Below are positions 1 to 9,169 of a stretch of DNA of 21,084 nucleotides, one piece after another. The notes beneath the pieces are model-generated. The model ran no database searches and was not told where the DNA came from. It worked only from the letters and a program-made list of their open reading frames with translations. The first letter of the stretch is position 1, and each line of letters starts with the position of its first letter. Source of the DNA: Terana coerulea (taxonomy: Eukaryota; Basidiomycota; Agaricomycetes; Polyporales; Phanerochaetaceae); NCBI GenBank assembly GCA_024811115.1, contig JAKOGH010000541.1, forward strand, positions 1-21,084, written 5' to 3'. A program made the position numbers and the translations under genes.

Positions 1-1600
1 ATCGCTGTCCCGGTGGTGCCACATGCTTGTGAGGGTGCTTGGGTAGAGGGAATGCGTGCTTTGGATTGAGGCCAGCCAAATCTTCGAATAATCGAGGTAT
101 TTATACTAAAGGTGATACCAGAGGAATTAGTGATAAATCCCTGGTACGTTTGGGCACTGACGACTGTTTGGAACTCACCTTTGGCATAGACGCTGTCAGA
201 AAAGCGTGCACTACCTCATCTTACAAGGTTTTAGGCGTTATGAGCTTCATTAACCATACAATCCCCACCAGTTCCTGTGAGGTAGACCCTTGTAATATGA
301 GCGTTCCAAGCCTCCGTGCGTCCTGAGAATGTCGGAGTGGCGTCAGATCCGTGCCAGACCATGTTCCGCGCGTTGATGAGGCTGCCTCGTGTAGGTACGG
401 AGCGCGAGGACCCTGGACGGGATAGCGATCCATGAGGATATCATCCCGAACGTAGGAGTTGGATATCCTCAATCAAGCTATAAGTGAGATTATTTCTTCC
501 TCAGAGTACATCAAGGGCTCTCACCGAGTGATGATAATGCCGTAGAACACGCGGATGAGGCATGTACAGTCGATCAGTGGGAGTAGACTGTCCCCGCCTA
601 CGACGGAGTGGCGAATGTACTGGATATAATCCGTAGATATGGTCGCCGCCAGCCCATGATTCTTCAATCCCTTCCCCGTCAATTGACGTGAGACCGCTCT
701 TAAGTTCCACTAGGGACGCGTCGCCGGTTGGTCCTCGAGCTACTATAGTCTTGACTGAGATGTCTACGCTAAGTCACATGAGCATCAAATCAACAATATT
801 GTCTGCGAAGTGGACCTGAGAAATATGAGCTGAAAATTTTATGCAGAACGAGCAAACTCACGGCGCAGCGTGTTTTCTTACGCTGTCCCCTGAACTTTCT
901 CCAAGATCAGAAGGTGAAAACATACGCCTCGCCAATACCGCGAGTTCACCGTGAAATGCGAGAATAATGTGGCAGGTTCGTGAAGTTGGAGCTTCGCGCA
1001 TGTCGACTACAGCGGTTAGGATCATGCATTCCACTGCCCCGAGTCGTTGACAGAGGTTCGTCGTTTCGAATCAAAGTGTGCATGCAGGGCGCTAACAGCC
1101 CACCACAAAGCCGGCGCGGGACCCCGAACACTTCGCGGTGGACGCTGATCTGGCACTTACTCCGGTCAGCACTTGCGAACGACAGGGTACCAATGCAGGC
1201 TGCAAACATATGCTAAAGAGCAGTGATACACCATATTCGACAGTGTCAGAGATGCTGCTCCATGATTTTCTCATGTTCCGCCAGTCAAATGTTCGGGCCA
1301 GCGAACCTCTACTGTACAGGTGCCATCTAGAAATCACTCCTCGCTCTAAATTCCTACTCAGCTCCCAACACGACGCCTGCCATTTGCCTTGAGGCACCCA
1401 CATCCGCCCTCTGTCTCACTCTCCGCTTCAAGAAATCATGTCCAGGTGCCACGGCGCCGGTGCGCTTATCCGAGTCCTCTGCGTCCCGTAGTTGGATATC
1501 CGACGGAAATGGGAGCGGTCCGTGTGTTGCGGTGAAGGCGGACTTCGAAAAGGTCCGATGGCGGAAGAGCCTGTACAACAAAACCGCCCTGACTCTCGAC
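1..1600. other. Stretch without a convincing gene
   Basis: I read both strands and found only short overlapping ORFs (60-103 codons). None has a recognisable domain, and I could not chain them with splice sites into one frame. The stretch lies downstream of the minus-strand C2 gene, where relatives of that gene would carry a NACHT NTPase domain, but I see no Walker A or Walker B motif. It could be decayed remains of the missing 3' half of that gene, or ordinary intergenic DNA. Confidence 0.4.
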
Positions 1601-1612
1601 AGGAGTTGTCCT

Positions 1613-3318
1613 TCACCAGATACGAAGGAGGATCTGTGGAATTGGGGCCCATCGGTCCGGAGATGTAGCTAGGTGTTTGGTAATAGAGAGGGAGCGGATG
1701 CTTGGCCGGTTTCGAGCCGTGGGTATGGCGTGAGGTGTATGGCTTCGTCGTTGAACGCTGCTTTGTCGGAGACGTGGTCTACCGGAGGGTGGGGTTGTTG
1801 CACGGGAGAACGCACGATGTACAAATGCAGCTGACTGACAAGTTGCTTCACTTCCCCGACTGCAGCGGCAACACAAGTATTGAGTGCTTGTAAGACATTG
1901 AGGTGGTAATGAGATGGCATACCGTCGCCGAGAACAGCGTCGACAAGATGCTGTGCACCAAACAAAAATGGTCATGAGGCTTCGTTGGTAAATGAGTTTG
2001 CTCGAGCAGTCTGTGATTTGACGGTTCAGGGAAGACGCCTTGAACGGTTTTTCTAGATCATTATCGTTAGGTAGTTGACCTTTCCGGGGAAAGAAAGCAA
2101 TACTCACTGACAGATCTCATACGGATCCATTCGTCGATGAGGACCGCCGTCTCGACTACTAGACGCAAGACTGTTTGTGTTGTCTGTATGGCTCCTGGAA
2201 TGGCCGCAGCGGCGTGACAGTTTTGGACAAGCGCTAGAGTTTCTTGTAGCTCGCAGACAAGCTCCTTCAGGCTGGCATCAATTTCGACTTCTGCCTTAAA
2301 TGCCTGAGCAAATAACAGATCACATATTGTGACATCTGTGCTATTTCAAGAGGCAGAATACGGACCTTGTATACTGACAAGAGCATGACCCATGCCATTT
2401 TACACCACGGGTGGAGCTAAGAAATTTAATTCAGACATAAATGCGGCAGGGACGACCCTGCTTACCTCGGTCAATTGATCTAACATGTGCATCAGCTTGT
2501 CCATGTACTCGATGGTTTGCTCGAACTTTGCAATTGATGTAGTGCCAACAGGATGGGTGTTGTGGATCGCGCCGTTTTGCCACAACTTATCAACCTGCTG
2601 CCTCGCGAATGCAAGGTGTGGATCTTGCATCATGGTCGCGTCATCAATGGTCATGTTGACCTGAATCGTGCTGTTCGGGGAGTCCTTTGACACCAAGCGG
2701 TACTGCGTATCTGAACTAGTGTTAATTTCATGTGTAGACGCCTTCGATCATTTTGCGTACCATTGTTCAGAAACGAAATGAGCCTGCCTTCGAACTCGCC
2801 CAAAAACTGGTCCTCTAGGACATGAAGCACATTATGTCGGCGATATAGACGCAGCTTGAGGATGGAGGAAGGGTACACAGGACTACAAAGCGGTGGTCAA
2901 CGAGGTATATATTTTATTTTTGAAATTTTTGGAAAATCAGAACTCACAGTTTTGTGGCCGATGAGAATTCCCAACATGGAATTAGCGAGTCACAAACGAT
3001 GTTGCTTGTCAGCACCTGCTCGCCGTCTACGAATATCTTAAGGTAGGTATTGACGGGTCCCCGATGGAAGATACGCTCGCGGATATGACCCACGCTGACA
3101 CCTATAAAGTTTCGGGTGAAGCGAGGGTCAAGGTGAGGATCATCCACGAAGTAGGGAGCTTGATTACCGTGCAAGATGACCGTCACGGGTACTCGATGGC
3201 ATCCTACCACGGTCAGGGCGAGGTCGTTCCCGCGACGTATTAAGGCGCTGCTGAATACGGTTTTAGTACAGACCAGCGTGAGCAATGCGTGAGCGTACAT
3301 AGTAGCGTTGTTCTTCAT
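1613..3318 (-). CDS. C2-like/helical protein, NLR N-terminus type, lacking NACHT
   Basis: Six-exon model: 3318-2948, 2882-2761, 2710-2466, 2416-2366, 2303-2108 and 2052-1613. All introns are GT-AG with compatible phases, and the model gives 474 aa. Residues about 30-165 resemble a C2 beta-sandwich: an LTVVGCHRVP start, NTYLKIFVDGE in the middle, then an SLIPCWEF strand. Residues about 165-345 are helical and resemble the region that precedes the NACHT domain in many Agaricomycete NLR-like proteins (FARQQVDKL, then LHPWCKMAW, then the FKAEVEIDASLKELV and LQETLALVQ helices, then DEWIRMRSV). In those families the C2 part is thought to bind membrane or calcium and the NACHT part to act as a switch. 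Here exon 6 loses family resemblance after about residue 360 and becomes Arg/Ser/Pro-rich before the stop at 1613. The protein is therefore either a truncated standalone form or a pseudogene. Exons 1-5 are well supported. The last part of exon 6 is doubtful. Confidence 0.62.
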
Positions 3319-3381
3319 TGTCAGAGGCGGACGGGTTGATGAGAAGATACTATGCTGGAAGGCTTAGGGCGGTGCATCGAG

Positions 3382-3390
3382 CATATATAA
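3382..3390 (-). promoter_or_regulatory. TATA box upstream of the C2 gene
   Basis: An ATATATAA-type element lies about 65 bp upstream of the minus-strand start at 3318. The motif is nearly symmetric, so it could also serve a plus-strand transcript starting near 3415, but the plus-strand ORF at 3430 has no recognisable product. Confidence 0.4.
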
Positions 3391-3429
3391 GGCCAGTAAA
3401 CCAGCGCTCTGTGGACCCGCATCTTGGCC

Positions 3430-4308
3430 ATGACGGTTCCTCTACATGTCCCTTATCAACTTAGTACATACCACAAGGGCCCAATAGGCGATGCCTGGAA
3501 GAATAGCTTTCCAGCGATACACACCTTGCAGTCTGTGGATACATTCCAACATGCTTCCCGCCCGGTGGTTGAGCATCACAACACTCCCGTCAACTTTGTG
3601 CTTTCGGTTTTGTTCCGAGCCTCGTCTTTGCGTTGCGGATGGTGAGAAGAGCCGCCGGGCATCCGAGCAATATTTACTTTCTCCACTCCGAGAGCTACGC
3701 AGCGGCAGCCCTTGGGAACCTCATGTTGAACGCGAGGAGAATTTACTGTCCGCACTGATATCTGTGTTTTGTAGAAGGTCAGATGTCCCGAGAGGACAGG
3801 GCTCTGTACTTACCAGCGTAATATGCGACACATCTCCGTGAGAACGTCGGCCGCAAGGCAGCCTTGCGGTTGGCATTGACGCTATCACAACGTTGAGTAG
3901 CCCGGTTCCAGCCAGTCTAATCCGCCGAGGCTGTTCGCCTTGATATCTGGGGCAACGTCACAGCCATGAAGATGTGGCATCCATGACATTGCATGACGCT
4001 TCCTTCAATGCGCTGTAGACGAGACAGCATGTCCCTAACGTTCAATTCCTACAGCTATAATCTGAATCTATTTCTGCCTAGGAAATGTTTATGAGCGGGC
4101 ACTCACCAGTGTCGTTGAAGGAGTAGTCACCTAAGGGTCTTGGCGCACGAACATCGTCTTCGACTTCGATGGGTTCAGTCGAGGTTCAGTCGCCAGCTCG
4201 AGATCGGCTCCAAAACATAGCTGAGTATGCTCAGAGGCACAAGCGTATAAAGCAGAACAGCATTACTGATAGCATCTTCTAGGACCGATGCATAGAAGGT
4301 TTCTCGTT
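3430..4308. other. Intergenic stretch with weak spliced fragments
   Basis: No gene can be called. On the minus strand there is a good intron candidate with donor GTAAGT at 3812 and acceptor CACAG near 3772, followed by about 60 open codons. A second donor, GTGAG, lies at about 4105 after an open segment rich in acidic residues. The frames do not join cleanly, and a GGTTCAGTCG direct repeat at about 4173-4192 sits beside an in-frame stop. A plus-strand ORF (3429-3645, about 72 codons) begins shortly after a TATA motif but is not recognisable. This may be a decayed gene. Confidence 0.3.
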
Positions 4309-4376
4309 ACAGTGCATTTAATAACTGCTTCAAGTTCGAAAGCCGGGGGTTGGTTGCGTTCGCCTGCTGGCAAGCG

Positions 4377-4414
4377 AGATGGGCCAAGCGAAGCTTAGCG
4401 CTTAGCACTCAACG
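4377..4414. other. 38-bp insertion in the copy A upstream region
   Basis: Relative to copy B, where the flanks join directly near 18050, copy A has 38 extra bases here. The insert repeats the neighbouring CAAGCGA motif (at 4371 and 4385) and holds the palindromic hexamers AAGCTT and AGCGCT. It could be a small duplication/insertion or a deletion in copy B. Confidence 0.6.
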
Positions 4415-4498
4415 GTGCTCCGGGGTCTCGCCCATCCGTGGGAGACAGCGACCACCTACCAAATTAGGATACTCGCGCCCGCCATGGCATGGGCGGGG

Positions 4499-4509
4499 CG
4501 GATCAACCG
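4499..4509. promoter_or_regulatory. CGG-N5-CCG inverted repeat, copy A promoter
   Basis: A CGG ATCAA CCG inverted repeat lies about 390 bp before the start codon, inside a longer 6-bp stem (GGGCGG/CCGCCC). Spaced inverted CGG triplets are the classical target form of fungal Zn2Cys6 binuclear-cluster regulators. The same site is kept in copy B. Binding is inferred from the pattern only. Confidence 0.35.
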
Positions 4510-4897
4510 CCCTCCGATTCGCCGTGAATATAGCTTCCCGGCGAGTCGGTCACTTGTCTGTCACACCCACCTCCATTCCAAAGGCCTGCCAGCTCGAATA
4601 TCCCACAACATGCTAGGCTTTGAAGACGACCTTTTCGTCGGCCTTCCGCTTCTTCGAGGATGCCACTTCTACAGAGGCTCGGGGATACCGTGTTCCTCAG
4701 GAATTCCTTAAATGCTTCACGCGATGGTTGACCACAGGACTAGTACTCTGATCAGGAACCTTGTCCCCAGTAGTGGAACGCTGGGCTAATGTGTTTCCTG
4801 GGTTGTATCGGTCCGGGTCATGGGTAACCGGCCCCTACTTATGTGCACCTTCCTTTGAACTCGAACTGTCACCGTCTCTTCCACGCACTCTTCAAGC

Positions 4898-6284
4898 ATG
4901 GCCGACATGAAGATATACACCTCTCCCTACGCTCCCATCCCCGTACGGAATGAGTCTATCTTCACAAACCTGGCCCGTACTCGATTCAACGACTTCCCGC
5001 CCGAATTCCCAGCCTTCATCGACGCAGCGACGGAGAAGACAATAACGAGGGGCGAGTGGCGGGACCTGTCTCTTTCGTTGGCTTGGGGTCTTCGGAACGA
5101 GCTGCACAAGCTGGGAGGTGTGTCTCTGGCAAGAGGGGACGTAGCCATGATATTCTCGCCGAACAGCATCGCATGGCCAGTCATGCTCTTTGGCGGCGTC
5201 GCCGCGGGCATTCGGATGACGCTCGCGAACAGTGCGTATACCCCCAGGGAGCTCGAGCACCAGTACAGAGACAGCGGAGCGAAGGTCGTCCTTGTCCACC
5301 CACCGCTACTCCCAGTCGTTCTCGAGATGTTCAGACACCTCGATGTTGACCTCACCACCGCCAAGCGCCATATCATCCTGGCAGATTGGCCTTCCCCTTC
5401 TCCAGGCTCGAACGACTACATTCGGCTTCAGGACCTCCTTGGAAAGGGAAGTCTTGCGGAAGAGGAGAAGTTCCCTGGGGAGTTGGCCAACGAGACGGCC
5501 CTTCTGTGTTACTCGTCCGGTACTACCGGAAAGCCCAAAGGCGTCGAGGTAAGTTGTCGGCTTATGGGCACTTCAAAAACTGACGGGCTCAGACCACGCA
5601 CCGGAATCTCACAGCGTTGTTGTCTATGGTCGATGCGTCGTACCCGACTCTAGGTGAATCAAACCCGACAATGCTCGGCGCGCTGCCGTTCTATCACATT
5701 TACGGTCAGTCTCAAAGCAGCCCCGCTGGTCTTGCTTTCCTGATAAACACCCACAGGTGCCATCAAGCTCCTCCATTTCCCATTCTGCCGCGGGATGCCC
5801 GTAGTCATAATGCAGAAGTTCGACCCGGTAGACGCGTGCAGGTGGATCGAGAAGTACAGCATTACCCAGATGCTCGTCGTGCCGCCCATGTGCCTGCTCT
5901 TCACCCACCACCCAGGTACGTGGCGAGCTCCCGCCATATTTGATCCGTCTCACCCGTGTTTCAGCTGTTGCGCAATATAGCATGAAGTCTCTGCGGGTCC
6001 TGTTGTCCGGCGCCGCGCCGTTAGGTGCCCCGCTGGTAAACGCCCTAAGGAACCGTCTGAAAACGCTGGGCGCAGATGTTGCGATTATACAAGGTATGCT
6101 CAGCTACTGTGATTGAAGTAGTCCGTAGCTTATGCAGGGATTTAGGCTACGGTTTGACAGAGACGTCGCCAACATCTCACATTCTGCCAGCAAGTGACAC
6201 CATCCGCAAAGTTGGCTTCATTGGGCCGCTTTTGCCGAATCTCGAGGCTCGTCTCGTCATCGAGGACACTCAAGAAGCGGCTGT
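4898..6284 (+). pseudogene. Truncated acyl-CoA synthetase (copy A)
   Basis: Exons 4898-5548, 5593-5704, 5757-5915 and 5965-6093, then exon 5 from 6146 to the break at 6284, match copy B exactly in structure. About 396 of 574 residues remain. The ATP-binding SGTTGKPKG loop (exon 1, about residues 207-215), the [10 protein letters not shown] strand and the GYGLTETS motif are intact. There is no in-frame stop or splice-site loss before the break. Lost are the TGD motif, the hinge/DRRKE region, the C-terminal GKILRR lysine segment and the peroxisomal tail, so adenylation and thioesterification should both fail. Reading continues past the break into unrelated sequence and stops at 6633, which would give a chimeric tail of about 115 residues. 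Against copy B the retained part differs by P116S and A187V (copy A residue first). It is most likely a pseudogene, but transcription is possible. Confidence 0.85.
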
Positions 6285-6321
6285 TGTCCGGTGCGGCGCT
6301 GTTAGGTGCCCCGCTGGTAAA
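6281..6321 (+). repeat. Echo of exon 4 at the copy A break point
   Basis: About 40 bases starting CTGTTGTCCGG nearly repeat positions 6000-6041 in exon 4 of the same gene, with three or four substitutions. In the frame of the echoed exon it reads LLSGAALLGAPLVN, against [14 protein letters not shown] in exon 4. In the frame that arrives from exon 5 it is out of phase. Copy B continues normally at this point, so the echo was joined here by rearrangement, probably from another paralog, with a short CTGT overlap at the junction. Confidence 0.75.
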
Positions 6322-6900
6322 CACACATCCATCCTGATGTTCTCTTGCGACTGGCGCAAGACCCTGCCTCCGCCGTCGAGCGACTGCCGCCGGTCCCGAC
6401 GCTGCCCATCAGCCCCACGAGTCCGAACACGCCTGCGCCAGCCCCGAGGGTGGCGTTGCCCCGGACCGTCTCTACGACATGAGTGTACGTCGACAACCCC
6501 AGCGTCGAGTGTACATGTACCTAGTCGTACGCACTTTAAACCGTCAGATTCAAAACAAACAAACAAACCCCCAGCGTCGACATGGACCCGTCCAAGCCAT
6601 CGAGACGGCACCGATTACACCCACAGATTTTAATCCAAAGGATCAAAACATCTGGGTCCCCGTCAAGGCGGTGGCGGTGGCGGCCGTCGCCCAAGGTGAG
6701 TCTTTCATATATCATCTCACCTGGTGTGTCGTCCGTATGTGTAGAGGTAGAGAGAAATATATTTGTTTTGTTGTTCATGATGGGTGGAATACACAGAAAT
6801 TGACAGTTGTGTAGTGAACTGGATTGGTGTTGCAGCGTGCGGGAGTGATCTGAATGAGACTGGTACGAAATCGTACATAGTGTGTACCGGTGTACATGGC
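6322..6900 (+). other. Unassigned sequence after the break; Pro-rich open frame
   Basis: A plus-strand open segment at about 6331-6482 reads as a hydrophobic start followed by a Pro/Thr-rich tail (LRLAQDPASA, then PTLPISPTSP, then a stop at about 6482), like the C-terminal end of some protein joined here. Further on, an AAAC run (6551-6568) ends in CCCCCAG, an ATG lies at 6582, and a GTGAGT donor lies near 6695, suggesting a small spliced ORF. I do not recognise any of it, and the opposite strand is also open over the Pro-rich part. Confidence 0.3.
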
Positions 6901-6918
6901 TACAGTAAGTACGAGACT

Positions 6919-7350
6919 GAGATGGGATGGACGACACGAGTTGGAGGTAGTACAGGTCAAACCACGGCGGTTCATAGGGAATCGACGTGAAGTTGATTCG
7001 AGCAAAGCCGCAATACTCTATAGAGTTGAACGGCAGAAATCATATTGAGATGGGATGGACGACACGAGTCGAAGGTACACGCCGAACTGCAGTGTAAGTA
7101 TAGCTATTCGATGCGAGGTTAATTCTAGTGAAACTACACTACTCTATGGAGAGAGAGTTGAACGGCAGAAACCAGATTGAGATGGGATGGACGGCACGAG
7201 TCCGAAGTAGCCTTACGTGCCGAACTGCGGTACTTATATAGGCATTCGACATGAGGCTACTGGCAACTCAGGCGAAGCTGCGATATTCTATATAGTCGAA
7301 CGTGTGGAACGGCAGAATCAAGGCTGAGATGGGATGGACGACACGAGTCG
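6919..7350. repeat. Minisatellite, four units of 128-147 bp
   Basis: The block GAGATGGGATGGACGACACG recurs at 6919, 7047, 7179 (one change) and 7326, so spacings are 128, 132 and 147 bp. Between these blocks the units share a TTGAACGGCAGAAA-like stretch, a CTCTATA-type stretch and a GCCGAACTGC stretch. Units are clearly diverged and contain indels that are not multiples of three, so this is not a coding repeat. Confidence 0.85.
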
Positions 7351-7596
7351 GAGGCGCAATGCATGTTAAGCCACAATATACCAGAAGCTGACATGGAGTC
7401 GGTATCATGACATTCGTAAGGGTAGGTGTTACATGGTATGGACTTGCAGCTCATGGTAAGGATACACAGCTTGGTTTACTTGCTACTGCTAGCAGCTCTT
7501 CGTGAACTGGGGTGAGTCTCGCGCGCGGCGCAGTAAAGTCTCGGTAACACATATATTAAGAGTCCCGATACATCACAGAGACAAAGCGTTATGTAC

Positions 7597-8126
7597 TCAA
7601 TGCCATAAACTACAGATCGTAACCAGAAGGCTGTCTACGCCGTGCAGTACGGCTACTGCGCAGCCCCTCGACCCGGCACAGTCTCCCCACATAAATGAGA
7701 CGCACGCGCTGCGCACGATCGCCACGCGGCCAGCCGTAACCCTCCCGTCCGCGCGTTGCATGGCTCGCGCACAGAGTACACGGACTTCGCCAGCTTTCCA
7801 CACGCCACGGCGGCGGCGGCAGCAAGTGGTTTCCTTCATTTCCACACTTGCACGCCAAGGGAGTAGCCTATACGGACATGGCTTTAATACTGATACCAGC
7901 ACCACACCATCATAACATACCGCCATGCCGTCGTCGAGTGCAGACGGCCGCCGTGGATCTCTACCCACGACATGCTATCTTGGGGCCGCAGCCTCTCGCG
8001 GAGTCGCTGTTTCCATTTCCTAGCAGCAGCCCGACGGTCGCGCCCACACGGCGTCGGCGTCGACGATGGAGCCGTCGACTGGCGGTCACAGAGGCCCGGC
8101 ATCATCAGCGCCGTGCCGCCAAATAA
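7597..8126. other. Overlapping small ORFs, strand unresolved
   Basis: Two ATG-started ORFs overlap here. Minus 7926-7597 (109 aa) is Cys- and Arg-rich, with a CCRRRR cluster. Plus 7878-8126 (82 aa) has a Pro/Ser-rich centre and a TRRRRRRWSRR run that would look like a nuclear signal. Neither is recognisable, and high local GC makes chance ORFs likely. At most one is real. Confidence 0.2.
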
Positions 8127-8433
8127 ACACCACTGTCCGAATTACGATGCAGCGTCAGCGATGCCACCATGCGAGCAGAACGCGGCACATACCGAGAAGT
8201 CCAAACATCACGCTAAACGTGACGGTACGGATCGCACGCAACGCGACGCCGCTTGCCAGCGAGCAATTCAATCATCTTTGAAATCAACGCCGGTCAGCCA
8301 GTGATGCACTAAGATGAGTCGATGCTCACCTACTTCAGTGTGACGCCTGCGTAAAGTCTGTGGTAACACATGTAAGGGCAGGTGTGCAAACGAGGTTGAC
8401 CAATGCTTACCATCGGCTCACACACGCATTTGA

Positions 8434-8851
8434 GGTTTCCGCTCAATAAGCCGATGCTGTGGGCATGCACAAAGGGGCCATTTGGCGGCGACGGCGGGGC
8501 TGAACGCGTCCAAGGTGCGCGACGTGCGCGGCGCCGGACACGCGCGCACGAGCGCACCTCCGCAAGTCTTACGGAGACTCACGCAACACGTCGCAAGAGA
8601 AGACCACGGCGCGGCGATGCCCGTCTTCAACGCAGTCGTAGCTAGTAAGTACGGTGAACAATGCGGAACTAAAGAGAACGGTGATGTGCTCATACCTCTC
8701 TCTCGCAGTGAGCAAAGACGTCGGCTGCAGGCTTGACGAAGGAGCGTCCGACGAGTGTACTGGCGGTGACGACGGCGACGGCCGTACAAGAGCGTCGAGG
8801 GTGGAGGAGAAGGCATGCAAGGGAAGCGGAAAGGGGAGAGGCGGTTGGTGA
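8434..8851 (+). CDS. Putative small two-exon gene, unknown
   Basis: A consensus plus-strand intron runs from GTAAGT at 8645 to a pyrimidine-rich TCTCTCTCGCAG ending at 8708. The frame is open from 8434 to 8644 and continues in phase from 8709 to the stop at 8851. The only in-frame ATG upstream of the intron is at 8617, giving about 57 residues with an acidic Gly-rich middle (ECTGGDDGDG) and a Lys/Gly-rich end. An upstream exon may be missing. I do not recognise the product. A minus-strand reading with a TATA-like element near 8880 and an ATG at 8816 competes for the same DNA. Confidence 0.3.
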
Positions 8852-8866
8852 GGGGATCACGTCTTC

Positions 8867-9169
8867 ATGGGTAGTTTTTATACCACACCAGCGTGCGCTT
8901 CGGCGCGTATCGTCACGTCTTTGGCCGATTCCGTCCCTCACTACGTTGTTTCCACGTTCTCGCTAATGCTCCCGTGCCCGGTGGCTGACGCCGCTGTGGA
9001 TAGAAGCTTCTGGTCAGAAATGCAGAGTAGTTGCGACGCCGTCGGCGTCCCACGCCCGCCATCGTGCGGAGACGCGACCCTGCCCGACTCGTTTCAGACA
9101 CGCGTTTGCGCCGTGGTCTCCTGTCGGCGGACACCTTGCAACCAAGCTAAACCTCACTTACCAATCTGA
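8867..9169 (+). CDS. Hypothetical 100-aa ORF
   Basis: An uninterrupted ATG-to-stop frame codes for 100 aa with six cysteines and a weakly hydrophobic N-terminal half (residues about 18-38). No domain is recognised and no intron is needed. It overlaps the end of the minus-strand candidate gene at 9162. It may be a chance ORF. Confidence 0.22.
   Translation: MGSFYTTPACASARIVTSLADSVPHYVVSTFSLMLPCPVADAAVDRSFWSEMQSSCDAVGVPRPPSCGDATLPDSFQTRVCAVVSCRRTPCNQAKPHLPI

Larger units (their letters stand above)
4309..6284 (+). repeat. Segmental duplication, copy A (truncated)
   Basis: This segment matches 17975-19915 in direct orientation at an offset of 13631 bp in the coding part. It carries about 590 bp of upstream sequence plus exons 1-4 and most of exon 5 of an acyl-CoA synthetase gene. 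Similarity is uneven. About 4309-4490 has many substitutions and a 38-bp length difference. About 4490-6172 is near-identical, introns included. About 6173-6284 is diverged again. The match stops abruptly after 6284. Confidence 0.9.

Noticed and set aside
900..1600. Hidden NACHT domain downstream of the C2 gene
   Set aside because: I searched the minus-strand frames for a GxxGxGK[ST] loop and for the CxxGTR lead-in typical of these proteins and found neither.
4892..5376. Minus-strand ORFs of 135 and 149 codons opposite exon 1 of copy A (also at 18523-19007 in copy B)
   Set aside because: They are antisense shadows of the well-supported synthetase exon. Their presence in both copies only reflects the duplication.
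5593..5943. Separate small genes suggested by 92-119 codon ORFs over exons 2-3 of the synthetase
   Set aside because: They are frame shadows and intron read-through of the synthetase gene. The spliced frame restores the enzyme motifs exactly.
6919..7350. CRISPR array
   Set aside because: Repeat blocks recur, but the intervening sequences are also related, spacing varies, and the genome is eukaryotic with introns. This is a minisatellite.
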